A DNA stretch of 64,000 nt from Glaciihabitans tibetensis. Its GTDB lineage: Bacteria > Actinomycetota > Actinomycetes > Actinomycetales > Microbacteriaceae. The translations under genes and the position numbers were made by a program. The notes beneath the pieces are model-generated. The model worked only from the letters and a program-made list of their open reading frames with translations, was not told the origin of the DNA and searched no databases. Below are positions 50,282 through 63,034 of the stretch, piece by piece. The stretch covers positions 1-64,000 of the forward strand of contig NZ_PVTL01000003.1 in assembly GCF_003003265.1 (NCBI RefSeq), written 5' to 3'. Each line of letters opens with the position of its first letter. Position 1 is the stretch's first letter.

Positions 50282-51466
50282 TCAAGAGGCTTTCGTCCCG
50301 GCGGGCTGCCGGCCCCGTACTCGAGCCGAAACGGCCCGCGCCGACACCACACGCGCCGAGGTGATGCGCACCGAGTGATAGTGCCCGAGCAGTTCGTCGC
50401 AGACGCTTTCCCAGCTGCGGCCGAGAACGCCACGGCGCCCTGCTTCTCCCATGCGATGTCTCAACGCGGGGTCGCGGGCCAGGAGTTCGACCGTAGACGC
50501 CAGCTCCGCATCATCCACCGGGTCAAAGAGAAAGCCGGTACGGCCGTGGTCGATCAGGTCGATCGGGCCGCCGGAGCGCGGGGCCACCACCGGAAGGCCA
50601 CTGGCGTGGGCCTCCTGCAGCGTTTGCCCGAACGTCTCCTCGGTGCCGGTGTGCACAAAGAGGTCGAAGCTCGCATAGGCGGCAGCGAGGGCATCGCCGC
50701 GCAGCTCACCCAGGTAGGTGACCGGCATGTCGGCAAGCGCCCGCTTCACCTGGGGCGTCGAGGGTCCGGCGCCGACGAGGGCGATGGAGATGCCCGGGAT
50801 GTCGCGGAGCGCAGCCAGCCGTTCGATCTGCTTCTCCGGGGCGAACCGACCGACGTAGCCGACGACCACCTCGCCGTTCGGTGACAGCCGCTCCCGCAGG
50901 GCGACGGCTTCTGGCATCGCGCGGTTGCGCGGGTGGTACTGCACCAGGTCGACGCCGCGACCCCACCGGCGCAGGCGCTTCAGGCCTGCCCGGCGCAGGT
51001 CCACCATCGAGGAGCTCGAGGGTACGAGGGTGAGTGAGGCGTCGTTGTGGATCCAGCGGATGACCCGCCAGGCAAACTTTGTGGCGGCGCCGAGGCGGTT
51101 GCGCCGGGCGTAACCGGCGACATCCGTCTGGAAGATCGCGATAGAGGGGATGCCGAGCCGGCGGGCAGACCCGATGGCTCCGGCTCCGAGGAGAAAGGGG
51201 GATGCCGCGTGCACCACATCGGGTGCGAAGTCAGCCAGGATCCGCTGCATGTGCGCGTTGGGGAGGCCGACGGGAAACTGCCGGTACATCACCGCGGGCA
51301 CCTGCACTACCGGGAATCCGGCGTATTCGGCGGGCGCTCCCGCGGCCGGCACAATCACGATCGCGTCGTGTCCGCGAAGCCGAAGGTGGTCAAGAACCTT
51401 GCACACACTGTTTGTCACCCCATTTGTGGTGGGGAGAAAGCTTTCGCTGACAACGGCTACACGCAT
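50282..51466 (-). CDS. GT4-family glycosyltransferase (GDP-mannose-dependent type)
   Basis: 394 residues from ATG 51466 (GTG 51472 is an alternative). RVAVVSESFLPTTNGVTNSVCKVL is the GT-B opening of the MgtA/PimB-like mannosyltransferases, and GTEETFGQTLQEAHASGLPVVAPRSGGPIDLI is the conserved donor-binding EX7E region. It should transfer mannose to a lipid or glycan acceptor. The C-terminal 25 residues contain a repeated SARVVSARAVSAR motif. It is divergent from mannose-1-phosphate guanylyltransferase, whose product GDP-mannose would be the donor. Confidence 0.9.
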   Translation of the reverse strand: MRVAVVSESFLPTTNGVTNSVCKVLDHLRLRGHDAIVIVPAAGAPAEYAGFPVVQVPAVMYRQFPVGLPNAHMQRILADFAPDVVHAASPFLLGAGAIGSARRLGIPSIAIFQTDVAGYARRNRLGAATKFAWRVIRWIHNDASLTLVPSSSSMVDLRRAGLKRLRRWGRGVDLVQYHPRNRAMPEAVALRERLSPNGEVVVGYVGRFAPEKQIERLAALRDIPGISIALVGAGPSTPQVKRALADMPVTYLGELRGDALAAAYASFDLFVHTGTEETFGQTLQEAHASGLPVVAPRSGGPIDLIDHGRTGFLFDPVDDAELASTVELLARDPALRHRMGEAGRRGVLGRSWESVCDELLGHYHSVRITSARVVSARAVSARVRGRQPAGTKAS

Positions 51467-51583
51467 AGGCACGACCCATTCCCTAGGGGACTCCTGATGC
51501 GTCTCACGTTAGGGGGCTGGGGTTTCTGCCCGGTGAATGGGTTCTTAAGTCTGGGGTTGTCTAATAAGTCTATGGTGGTGGTC

Positions 51584-52705
51584 ATGACCGATAACCGCAG
51601 CCCCATGGACCGCTTTTATTCAGTTATCCCGGCGGGAGGCATCGGTTCCCGGTTATGGCCCCTGTCCCGCGCGGATGCCCCCAAATTCCTGCACGACCTC
51701 ACCGGATCGGGTCACACGCTCCTGCGCGACACCTGGGACCGGCTGGTTCCCCTGTCCGGTGCTCACCGGATCATGGTCGTCACCGGCCGCGCGCATCGCG
51801 CCGCGGTCGAGAACCAGATTCCCGAGCTCGAAGATAACAACGTGGTACTGGAGAGCGAGCCGCGCGAATCCTCCGCGGCCATCGGGCTGGCTGCCGCCAT
51901 TCTCGAGCGTCGTGAACCGGGCGTCATCATCGGTTCCTTCGCCGCAGACCACGTGATCAGTGACACCCGCCGCTTCCGTCACGCCGTCACCGAGGCCGTC
52001 ATCGCGGCCGACGCGGGGTACATCGCCACGATCGGCATCACGCCCACCGATGCCGCGATCGGTTTCGGGTATATCCGGTGTGGTGCAAGCCTCGCCATCG
52101 AGGGGGCTCCGAATGCTCTCGTCGTCAACAGCTTCGTCGAAAAGCCCGACCTGGAGACCGCCGAGGCGTACGTGGCGGCGGGCAATTACCTCTGGAACGG
52201 CGGAATGTTCATCTCGCGGGCCGACGTCCTGCTCAAGCAGCTGGGCGAATCCGACCCTGAACTGCTCGCTGGCCTGCTGGAACTCGCCGAGGCCTGGGAC
52301 ACCCCCGAGCGCGGCGCGGTGGTTGACCGTGTCTGGCCCGACCTGACCAAGATCGCGATCGACTACACGGTGGCGGAGCCGGCCGCGGTGCAGGGTCGCC
52401 TCGCCGTGATCCCCGGGGACTTCGACTGGGACGACGTCGGAGACTTCGCGTCCATCGCCAAACTCCACTCCTCCGGTCGTAAGACCGACCTGGCGATCCT
52501 CGGTGAGAACGCCAGGGTGCTCGCCGACTCCTCCAGCGGTGTCGTCGTGAGCCAGACGAACCGATTGATCTCGCTGATCGGCGTCAACGACATCATCGTG
52601 GTTGACACGGATGACGCGTTGCTGGTCACCACAACCGCGAACGCCCAGCGGGTGAAGTCGGTCGTCGACGCCCTCAAGCTGTCCGGCCGCACCGACGTCC
52701 TATAG
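51584..52705 (+). CDS. manC: Mannose-1-phosphate guanylyltransferase
   Basis: 373 residues from ATG 51584 (ATG 51572 is an alternative). FYSVIPAGGIGSRLWPLSRADAPKFL is the nucleotidyltransferase GGxGxRLxPL motif with the following K in PKFL, and VVNSFVEKPDLETAEAYVAAGNYLWNGGMFIS is the sugar-phosphate loop. GDFDWDDVGDF is near the metal site. It makes GDP-mannose from mannose-1-phosphate and GTP for cell-envelope glycans. Length (~370) matches the single-domain actinobacterial enzyme without a fused isomerase. The GT4 gene divergently upstream would use the product. Confidence 0.94.
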   Translation: MTDNRSPMDRFYSVIPAGGIGSRLWPLSRADAPKFLHDLTGSGHTLLRDTWDRLVPLSGAHRIMVVTGRAHRAAVENQIPELEDNNVVLESEPRESSAAIGLAAAILERREPGVIIGSFAADHVISDTRRFRHAVTEAVIAADAGYIATIGITPTDAAIGFGYIRCGASLAIEGAPNALVVNSFVEKPDLETAEAYVAAGNYLWNGGMFISRADVLLKQLGESDPELLAGLLELAEAWDTPERGAVVDRVWPDLTKIAIDYTVAEPAAVQGRLAVIPGDFDWDDVGDFASIAKLHSSGRKTDLAILGENARVLADSSSGVVVSQTNRLISLIGVNDIIVVDTDDALLVTTTANAQRVKSVVDALKLSGRTDVL

Positions 52706-52880
52706 CGTCGCGTCGCGTCCGCAACGCACAGGTCACAACACCGTAACGAACGCTTCCGCCGGGGTAATTGGCCCCTGTGGGAGAAGCGTCATCTCGATAA
52801 CGTCGAAGTGGTCGGCAACCCGGACGGGTGCCGGCTCGATGTCGGCAAGCGCCGACGCCCTACCGAGGAGAGCGACAGCC

Positions 52881-53972
52881 ATGTCGACACCGTTGATTCT
52901 GCGTTCCGTGTCCCGCTCCTCGCCGCTGAGACTCCTCGCCGTCGGAGCTGCTGCCGCCCTGCTCCTGGCCGGGTGCGCGGCTGCGCCGGTGGAAGACACC
53001 GACGCCGCGGCATCCGACTTCTGCGCCCGAATGGTGACCAACTCTGGAGGCCTCGAGGACCGTTCCTTCAACCAGTCAAGCTGGGAGGGACTGGATGCCG
53101 CCTCCGCCGAGTACGGCATCGACGCCGAGGTACTCGTCTCGAGTTCCGAGACGGACCTCGGCCCCAACGTTGAGCAGGCGGCCGCCTCCGGGTGTGGCTT
53201 TGTGCTGACCGTGGGCTACGAGCTCGCCACCGCGACCGAGGAGCAGGCGGCGCTGAACCCCGACGTCGACTTCGCCATCGTCGACGAGGTCGTGACGGGC
53301 GACAACATCAAGCCGATCGTTTTCGACACGGCGCAGGCGGCGTACCTGGCCGGCTACCTCGCCGCGGGCGTCACCAAGACCGGCGTTGTCGCGACCTTCG
53401 GCGGAGGCAACCAGCCTCCGGTGACCCTGTTTATGGACGGATTCGTCGACGGGGTTGCGAAGTACAACGAGGTGCACGGAACCGCCGTCGTCGCTCTGGG
53501 CTGGGACAAGCAGGCGCAGGATGGCTCGTTCACCGGCGACTTCGAAGACCTGAACAAGGGCAAGGTGCTGGCGCAGGGACTCATCGACCAGGGGGCCGAC
53601 GTCATTCTTCCCGTTGCCGGGCAGGTGGGGGAGGGCGCGGCAGCTGCGGCGCTCGACGCCGGAAACGTGTCCATCATCTGGGTGGACAACGACGGATACG
53701 ACACCCTGCCGGCGGACTACCGGCCCCTGCTGTTGACGTCGGTACTGAAAAACACCGCTGATGCGGTTGGCGAAATCGTGAAGTCAAGCATGGACGACGA
53801 ATTCGACAGCGCCGCGTTTGTGGGCACGCTGGAGAACGGCGGAGTAGACATCGCCCCGTTCCACGACCTCGCTGCGTTGGTCAGTTCCGACCTCGCCGCT
53901 GAGGTAGACGCACTGCGTGAAGACATCGTGTCCGGCACCATTACGGTCACGTCGCAGAGCACACCTGAGTAA
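52881..53972 (+). CDS. BMP-family nucleoside-binding lipoprotein, copy 1
   Basis: 363 residues from ATG 52881 (GAGGAGAG upstream; an upstream in-frame ATG at 52839 lacks one). The lipobox is LLAGCAAAP near residue 36. The BMP/PnrA pattern follows: RMVTNSGGLEDRSFNQSSWEGLDAAS, FVLTVGYELATATEEQA, NIKPIVFDTAQAAYLAGYLAAG and IDQGADVILPVAGQVGEG. It should capture nucleosides outside the membrane for the importer encoded downstream. Tandem paralogue of the next gene. Confidence 0.93.
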   Translation: MSTPLILRSVSRSSPLRLLAVGAAAALLLAGCAAAPVEDTDAAASDFCARMVTNSGGLEDRSFNQSSWEGLDAASAEYGIDAEVLVSSSETDLGPNVEQAAASGCGFVLTVGYELATATEEQAALNPDVDFAIVDEVVTGDNIKPIVFDTAQAAYLAGYLAAGVTKTGVVATFGGGNQPPVTLFMDGFVDGVAKYNEVHGTAVVALGWDKQAQDGSFTGDFEDLNKGKVLAQGLIDQGADVILPVAGQVGEGAAAAALDAGNVSIIWVDNDGYDTLPADYRPLLLTSVLKNTADAVGEIVKSSMDDEFDSAAFVGTLENGGVDIAPFHDLAALVSSDLAAEVDALREDIVSGTITVTSQSTPE

Positions 53973-54123
53973 ACATACATTTCCGCCATATTTCCGGCCC
54001 GTCGCTGATTGGTAACTCTTCTGCTGCGGAGGCCGTTTTGGGCGGAGCGTTGCTCAACGTTGGGTAACGTGGACGAAATTGGGTCCCGGGCGTTTCGCGC
54101 TGGGCATCACCTTGGAGGACATT

Positions 54124-55206
54124 TTGAGCATCACTTCACGGAAGGCCACGCTCAGCGGCCTTGCACTCATCGGCACGAGCGCGCTGCTGCTCGCCGGTTG
54201 CGCAGCAGCACCCGAGGAAGACGACACCGCAGCCGAGGGCAGCGACTTCCTTCCCTGTATGGTCTCCGACTCGGGTGGATTCGACGACAAGTCGTTCAAC
54301 CAGCTCGGCTTCGAGGGTCTGAAGGCAGCGTCCGACGAGCTCGGCGTGGAGCCGACCACCGTCGAGTCCAACGCCGAGACGGACTTCGCCCCGAACATCC
54401 AGAGCCTCGTCGACAAGGGTTGCGACATCATCGTCACGGTTGGCTTCGCGCTGTCCGCCGCGACCCTTGAGGCAGCAGAGGCCAACCCCGAGGTCGAGTT
54501 CGCGCTCATCGACGACGCGGCAGACGCCGACTTCGACGGTGCTCCTGACTTCACCAACACCAAGCCGATCGTGTTCGACACCTCGCAGGCAGCGTTCCTC
54601 GCCGGCTACGCGGCCGCGAGCTACTCGACCACGGGCATCGTCGGCACCTTCGGCGGCATGGAATTCCCGACCGTCACGATCTTCATGGAGGGCTACGCCG
54701 ACGGCGTCACCTACTACAACGAGCAGAACGGCACCGACGTCCAGACCATCGGACTGACCACCTTCACCGGTGGCTTCGAGGCGAACGACACCGCGAAGAC
54801 CACGGCTGCGAACCTCATTGAGCAGGGCGCTGACGTGCTCCTGCCCGTTGGTGGCCCGATCTACCAGAGCGCGGGCGCCGCGATCGTTGACTCCGGCAAG
54901 ACCGTCGCCCTCCTGGGTGCGGACGCCGACGTCTTCGAGACCGACCCGACCTACTCCGACCTGTACTTCACGTCGGTGCTGAAGGGAATCAGCTCGGCTG
55001 TCTCCGCCGTTGTCTCTGACGCCGCCGCTGGCGACTTCAGCAACGAGGCGTACATCGGAAACCTCGAGAACGACGGAGTCGGCCTCGCGCCGTTCCACGA
55101 ATTCGAGGACCTCGTTGACCCCGAGCTGCAGGCCACGCTCGACGACCTCGCGGAGCAGATCATCGCGGGCGACATCACGGTGGAGTCCTACCTCAACGCG
55201 GGCTAA
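54124..55206 (+). CDS. BMP-family nucleoside-binding lipoprotein, copy 2
   Basis: 360 residues from TTG 54124, chosen because GGAGGA lies 5 bases before it. Lipobox LLAGCAAAP. Aligns with copy 1 throughout: CMVSDSGGFDDKSFNQLGFEGLKAAS, DIIVTVGFALSAATLEAAEANPE, KPIVFDTSQAAFLAGYAAA. The two copies differ in the pocket-facing NGTD/EQNG segments, so they may bind different nucleosides. A strong terminator follows, so binding protein should be more abundant than transporter. Confidence 0.94.
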   Translation: MSITSRKATLSGLALIGTSALLLAGCAAAPEEDDTAAEGSDFLPCMVSDSGGFDDKSFNQLGFEGLKAASDELGVEPTTVESNAETDFAPNIQSLVDKGCDIIVTVGFALSAATLEAAEANPEVEFALIDDAADADFDGAPDFTNTKPIVFDTSQAAFLAGYAAASYSTTGIVGTFGGMEFPTVTIFMEGYADGVTYYNEQNGTDVQTIGLTTFTGGFEANDTAKTTAANLIEQGADVLLPVGGPIYQSAGAAIVDSGKTVALLGADADVFETDPTYSDLYFTSVLKGISSAVSAVVSDAAAGDFSNEAYIGNLENDGVGLAPFHEFEDLVDPELQATLDDLAEQIIAGDITVESYLNAG

Positions 55207-55220
55207 TACCCGTTGAACGT

Positions 55221-55262
55221 AAGGTCGGGAAGGCCAGTTACTCTGGTCTTCCCGACCTTTTT
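55221..55262 (+). terminator. Rho-independent terminator within the nucleoside importer operon
   Basis: AAGGTCGGGAAGGCCAG (55221-55237) pairs with CTGGTCTTCCCGACCTT (55243-55259) around a short loop, followed by a T run ending at 55262. It lies 15 bp past the second binding-protein gene and 90 bp before the ATPase gene, so most transcripts from the binding-protein promoter should end here. Confidence 0.95.
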
Positions 55263-55353
55263 CTGTTACTCCCGAACACCGACTCCCGAACAACCCACTT
55301 ACCCCTACAAACTCGAAACATCCACGCAATGACGCTCGGATAGATTGTGAAAC

Positions 55354-58216
<2,863 letters not shown>

Positions 58217-58220
<4 letters not shown>

Positions 58221-59500
58221 CCACGGTGACCCATACTCCCCACTCCACTCCGGAGCCGCTCGAAATCGTTCGCGCGAAGAGCTGGAAGGTGCCGATCACG
58301 CTCGGCGTGTTCGTCGTCATCGCGATCCTGCTGTTTGTGGTGCTCGGACGTGACGGCACGAGCCTGTTCCGCCTGTCGACCGCGGCGGACGTCATCCAGA
58401 TCCCCGAGATTCCGATCCCCACCCGCGAGGCGTGTGCGGTCATCGTCGTTCTCCTTGCGATCCTCGCGGCGCTGAGTGCGTACCTCGTGCAGAGCGGCCG
58501 GCGCGTGCCGATCGCCCTGATCGCCGGATTCGCGCTGCTGTTTCTTCTCGCGTTCCTCATCTGGGCCTCAGCCGGAGCGACCCTGCCGGTCACGGCCCTG
58601 CTGGTCGGAACCATCGGCCTCAGCGTCCCGCTGATCTTCGGTGCCCTCGGCGGTGTGCTCTCGGAGCGGGTCGGCGTGGTCAACATCGCCATCGAAGGAC
58701 AGCTGCTCGCCGGCGCCTTCACCTCCGCGATTATTGCGTCGGTCACGGGGCAACCGCTGCTCGGGCTCGTCGGCGCCATGGTCGCCGGAACCCTCGTATC
58801 GTTCGTGCTCGCCGCCTTCTCGATCAAGTACATCGTCGACCAGACGATCGTCGGCGTGGTGCTCAACGTGCTGGTGCTCGGCCTGACCAACTTCTTCTAC
58901 TCGAAGGTGCTCAGCCCGAACGCGGAGCTGTTGAACTCGCCGCCGCGATTCGAACGCATCAACATTCCGGTCCTCAGTCAGATCCCCATCATCGGACCGG
59001 TGCTGTTCCGCCAGACGATCATCGTGTACCTCATGTACATCGCTGTCGCGGCCGTGTACTTCGCCCTGTTCCACACCAAGTGGGGACTTCGCGTGCGTTC
59101 CGTCGGCGAGCACCCGCAGGCCGCGGACACCGTGGGCATCAACGTCAACGGCACCCGGTTCTGGACGGTATCGCTCGCGGGCGCGCTGGCCGGTCTCGGC
59201 GGCGCTTTCCTGACCCTCGGTTCGGTGGGAGCCTTCAACAAGGAAATGACCGCCGGGGCCGGGTTCATCGCGCTTGCCGCCGTCATCTTCGGCCGTTGGG
59301 ATCCGATCCGTGCCACCTTTGCTGCCCTGCTGTTCGGCTTCGCGTCGAACCTGCAGAACGTGCTCGGGATCATCGGTTCTCCCGTACCCAGCGAGTTCAT
59401 GCTGATGCTTCCGTACCTCGTCACGATCTTCGCCGTCGCCGGTGTCGTCGGCCAGGTGCGGGGCCCGGCCGCCGCCGGCAAACCGTACATCAAGTCATGA
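58217..59500 (+). CDS. Nucleoside ABC importer permease 2
   Basis: 427 residues with about ten membrane segments. GVLSERVGVVNIAIEGQLLAGAF is the conserved motif matching the second permease of BMP importers, and VGEHPQAADTVGINVNGTRFWTV is the ATPase-docking region. The first 100 residues add two extra segments not present in the equivalent permease at 20000-20947. Its stop overlaps the cytidine deaminase start. Confidence 0.94.
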
Positions 59501-59943
59501 GTGAGGCTGTGAACGTGAATTCTGCACAAGCGGAGACGACTGACGCGATTGACTGGGATTCGCTGCGCGCTGTCGCCCTCGAAGCGATGGGGAAGGCGTA
59601 CGTTCCCTACTCGCACTTTCCGGTCGGGGTCGCCGCCATCGTCGATGACGGGCGGGTCATCTCCGGGTGCAACGTGGAGAACGCGTCCTACGGCCTGACC
59701 CTGTGCGCCGAATGCGCACTCGTGTCGAGCCTGCACATGACCGGCGGCGGGCGTCTCGTGGCGTTCACCTGCGTCGACGGTAAGGGCGGCGCGCTGATGC
59801 CCTGCGGTCGCTGCCGCCAACTTCTGTTCGAGCACTCCGCTCCGGGCATGCTACTGGAGACGGTGTCCGGAATCCGCACCATCGACGAGGTCATCCCCGA
59901 TGCGTTCGGCCCCCGCACGCTTGAGGAGTACCGCGAGCCGTAG
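59497..59943 (+). CDS. cdd: Cytidine deaminase
   Basis: 148 residues from ATG 59497, overlapping the permease stop by four bases. The zinc site is complete: GCNVENASYGLTLCAECAL (C-A-E with the catalytic Glu) and LMPCGRCRQLL (PCxxC). YVPYSHFPVGVAAIVDDGR is the family start. It deaminates cytidine or deoxycytidine to uridine, feeding imported pyrimidine nucleosides to the phosphorylase encoded next. Confidence 0.96.
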   Translation: MSEAVNVNSAQAETTDAIDWDSLRAVALEAMGKAYVPYSHFPVGVAAIVDDGRVISGCNVENASYGLTLCAECALVSSLHMTGGGRLVAFTCVDGKGGALMPCGRCRQLLFEHSAPGMLLETVSGIRTIDEVIPDAFGPRTLEEYREP

Positions 59944-60068
59944 GCAGCACCAGCGGCACCACCGCACCCCGGGCTGCCTGCCTCTCGTGGGCTCGGCCCC
60001 GCGGCATCCCGCAGCACAGCACCACCCCATCTCGACACCCGCACCACCCAGCAACGAAACTTGGACCC

Positions 60069-61364
60069 ATGGCAATCGAACCTTTTGACGTCGTCGACCT
60101 CATCCACACGAAGCGCGATCGGGGTGCCCTGAGCACCGCCCAGATCGATTGGATGGTGGATGCCTACACGCGTGGGTACATCGCTGAGGAACAGATGGCG
60201 GCCATGACCATGGCGATCTTCCTCAACGGTATGGAGCGCAGCGAAATCCGTGACCTCACCCTCGCGATGATCGCCAGCGGCGAGCGGATGAACTTCGACG
60301 GCCTGAGCAAGCGCACCACCGACAAGCACTCCACCGGCGGCGTCGGCGACAAGATCACCCTTCCGCTCGCGCCGCTGGTCGCGTCGTTCGGGGTGGCTGT
60401 TCCGCAGCTGTCCGGCCGGGGGCTCGGCCACACGGGCGGAACACTCGACAAGCTGGAGAGCATCCCGGGCTGGCGCGCGTCGCTCAGCAATGAGGAGTTC
60501 TACTCGCAGCTCGAGAACGTCGGCGCCGTCATCTGCGCGGCGGGATCCGGCCTCGCACCCGCCGACGGCAAGCTCTACTCGCTGCGTGACATCACCGGAA
60601 CCGTCGAGTCAATCCCGCTGATCGCCTCCTCGATCATGAGTAAGAAGATCGCCGAGGGCACCGCAGCCCTGGTGCTCGACGTGAAATTCGGCTCGGGCGC
60701 GTTCCTCCAGGACATCAACCGCGGCCGTGAACTCGCCGAGACGATGGTGCAGCTCGGTCGCGACGCTGGAGTCGCGACATCCGCTCTCCTCACCAACATG
60801 AACGTGCCACTCGGTCTCGCCATCGGCAACGCGAATGAGGTGCGCGAGTCGCTGGAGGTGTTGGCAGGCGGTGGGCCAGCGGATGTCACGGAGCTGACCA
60901 TCGCCCTCGCCCGAGAAATGCTGACCCTCGCCGGAAAGCCGGATGCCGACGTAGAGGCCGCGCTCAAGGACGGCCGCGCCATGGACACCTGGCGTGCAAT
61001 GATCTCCGCGCAGGGCGGGGACCCGGCCGCCGCGCTGCCGGTCGCGCGCGAGACCCACGTGGTGACGGCGTCGCGCTCGGGAGTGCTCGTCGACCAGAAG
61101 GCACTACCCTTCGGTATCGCTGCCTGGCGCCTCGGAGCGGGACGCGCCCGCAAGCAGGATCCCGTGCAGCACGCCGCGGGCATCGACCTGCACGCGAAGC
61201 CCGGCGACACGGTAACTGAGGGGCAGCCGCTGTTCACGATGTCTGCCGACGAGCCGGAGCGTTTCGAGCGCGCACTCGAGGCGCTCGAGGGCGCCTACCG
61301 CATCGGCGACGCGGGCGACGAGGTCTTCACCGGCGGCCCACTGATCGCCGACCGCATCGGCTAG
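60069..61364 (+). CDS. deoA: Thymidine phosphorylase
   Basis: 431 residues. KHSTGGVGDKITLPLAPLVASFG is the phosphate and thymidine-binding motif, GRGLGHTGGTLDKLESIPGWR the next signature, and the C-terminal pyrimidine-nucleoside phosphorylase domain ends the protein. It cleaves thymidine or deoxyuridine with phosphate to base and deoxyribose-1-phosphate. It completes the path import, deamination and phosphorolysis. A 125-bp gap before it holds no gene. Confidence 0.96.
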   Translation: MAIEPFDVVDLIHTKRDRGALSTAQIDWMVDAYTRGYIAEEQMAAMTMAIFLNGMERSEIRDLTLAMIASGERMNFDGLSKRTTDKHSTGGVGDKITLPLAPLVASFGVAVPQLSGRGLGHTGGTLDKLESIPGWRASLSNEEFYSQLENVGAVICAAGSGLAPADGKLYSLRDITGTVESIPLIASSIMSKKIAEGTAALVLDVKFGSGAFLQDINRGRELAETMVQLGRDAGVATSALLTNMNVPLGLAIGNANEVRESLEVLAGGGPADVTELTIALAREMLTLAGKPDADVEAALKDGRAMDTWRAMISAQGGDPAAALPVARETHVVTASRSGVLVDQKALPFGIAAWRLGAGRARKQDPVQHAAGIDLHAKPGDTVTEGQPLFTMSADEPERFERALEALEGAYRIGDAGDEVFTGGPLIADRIG

Positions 61365-61483
61365 CGCGCCAGTCAGGTAGCAGCAGCCGCAGCGGTAGCG
61401 ATACCGCGTAGGTTAGCGCGGCAGAGTCGGGTTGCCGCATCCGGGAGGCCCGGTTGCCGACACTCCTTTGCCGTTCCAGTGTC

Positions 61484-61828
61484 ATGATCTGTCGGGTCTC
61501 GGGTCGGAGCCCAGCATGCACCGCGCCGAAGTGTCACGTTCGGTCGTTGCACAGCCGCCCGCATCCGACCTCTGCGACGAAGTGACGCGTATGGTCGCAA
61601 CTTTTTCGTGAACTACGACAAATCGCGTCACTTCAGCCGGACCGATCGACAAATCGCGACACGTCAGCCGGACCGATCGACAAGTCTTGACACGTCAGCC
61701 GGACCGTCTGACAAGTCTTGACACCTCGCCGAGACCGAATCGACCGTTCGTGCCACCTCGGCCGTACTCGTCGACCAAGTGGCCCCGTCGAGCACGAGTC
61801 AATCGACGAAACGTGACACTTGAGGGGA
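61484..61828. repeat. Intergenic array of about ten diverged 30-31 bp repeats, orientation switching near 61600
   Basis: Forward copies near 61484, 61528 and 61579 are followed by inverted copies at about 61617, 61648, 61679, 61709, 61741, 61771 and 61803, spaced 30-32 bp, close to three helical turns. Reversed, the best copies read GACGTGTCGCGATTTGTCGA and match the 36.0-36.4 kb array. GAAGTGACGCG (61579) and CGCGTCACTTC (61624) form an 11-bp hairpin where the orientation switches. The array lies between the convergent ends of deoA and the DUF559-like gene; nothing else is seen in 61365-62032. Confidence 0.82.
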
Positions 61829-62032
61829 CTAGATCTCTGGGACACGAGACCGCGCCGAGTGAACTCCGCAGTGACGACCGATCGGCGATACCGCTCAATC
61901 CGCGAGGCCAGCGGGTTCGCAATTTCGGCCTGTCCGCGAGGCCAGTCGGCGCCTGCGTGAGGGCGATCCATGTCGCCAATCGCGCCGCGAGCGAAGCAAT
62001 CCCCGACACCGGCCCTTTTGCGACACCAGCCT

Positions 62033-62944
62033 TTAGCGACGCCAGCCCTTGCTCTCGAACAGTCGTGTCATCTGCGCGATAAGGTCTGACGAGTCGCGCA
62101 GGTCGGCCTTGGAGCCACGCGTGCTGTGCCAGCCGTTCTCCTCCAGTTTGCGCACCCGAGCGATGTCCTTCTGCCACTGGCGTTCCTCGGTGCGGTGGTG
62201 GTCGCCCTCGTAGTCGAAGACCTCGTGATACTGCTCGAACACGAGATCGGGCATCGCCAGGAACTCGCCAGTATTGGTGAAAAGTTCGACGTTCGGCAGT
62301 GCGAGAGGAAGCCCGGCCTCGGCGAAGCGGTATCGAAACTGCGACTCCGGAGGCGAATCCGCGCGGTCGGTGAGGTGCGGGAGAGCTCGGCTCGCGTTGA
62401 TAACACCGCGCCGACCGCGGGCCCGATCAACCGCTTCCGCGAGCTGGTCGCGCGTTGAGAGGGGGTGGCGTCGCCACAGGAGAAAGTCGCCAAGCACGAT
62501 GAGCTCTTCAGTTGACACTCCCTTCGCGAGGTCGACCCAGGTGCGGGCGGCCGAGGTGAGCGGGATGTCCCGGACACGCACGACCTCGGATGGGCCGAGT
62601 GCTAGCTTGTGCCCGCGAACGCCGTGGCCGCGGAGTGAGCGAAGCGGAGGTGGGGTTGCGATATGGAGTCGCTGGTCCGAATCGAACCTCGCGGGTAGGG
62701 GAAATCCCAGAAGTCGGGCCGCCGTGAGGTGGGAGAACGACGCGTCTGGCGGTATCCGCGTGGCGTAGGCCCGGCACAGAAGGTCCAACGTCAGGTTCGT
62801 AGCGCTCGGTACGCGGACTCCCCAATACGGACGGTCGAGATCCCGCCGCCGGAGCCGCTCGCGGGAGAGCCCGGAGTCGATGGCGAAGCGGGTCGAGAAG
62901 GGCTCAGAACCGAACGGCTCGGGCAGCGGAACCAGTCGTGGCAT
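62033..62944 (-). CDS. AbiEi/DUF559-like protein with PD-(D/E)XK nuclease-type C-terminus
   Basis: 303 residues. The N-terminal half resembles actinobacterial proteins annotated as type IV toxin-antitoxin AbiEi-like: FSTRFAIDSGLSRERLRRRDLDRPYWGVRVP, then FSHLTAARLLGFPLPAR and RDIPLTSAARTWVDLA. The C-terminal half has a Vsr/DUF559-like nuclease layout: Glu in SPPESQFRYRF, then MPDLVFEQYHEVFDYEGDHHR with a PD and E-x-D pair. Many copies of this family occur per genome in the group, and the function is unproven. Convergent with deoA across the repeat array. Confidence 0.78.
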   Translation of the reverse strand: MPRLVPLPEPFGSEPFSTRFAIDSGLSRERLRRRDLDRPYWGVRVPSATNLTLDLLCRAYATRIPPDASFSHLTAARLLGFPLPARFDSDQRLHIATPPPLRSLRGHGVRGHKLALGPSEVVRVRDIPLTSAARTWVDLAKGVSTEELIVLGDFLLWRRHPLSTRDQLAEAVDRARGRRGVINASRALPHLTDRADSPPESQFRYRFAEAGLPLALPNVELFTNTGEFLAMPDLVFEQYHEVFDYEGDHHRTEERQWQKDIARVRKLEENGWHSTRGSKADLRDSSDLIAQMTRLFESKGWRR

Positions 62945-63034
62945 CCACCGATCATGGTTCGGCAGCCCGGCCCCGGCGCTGCGCGCGAGCAGATCTGTGC
63001 ACCGCTGACTCCAGTGCGCGATTGTGCACGACCC

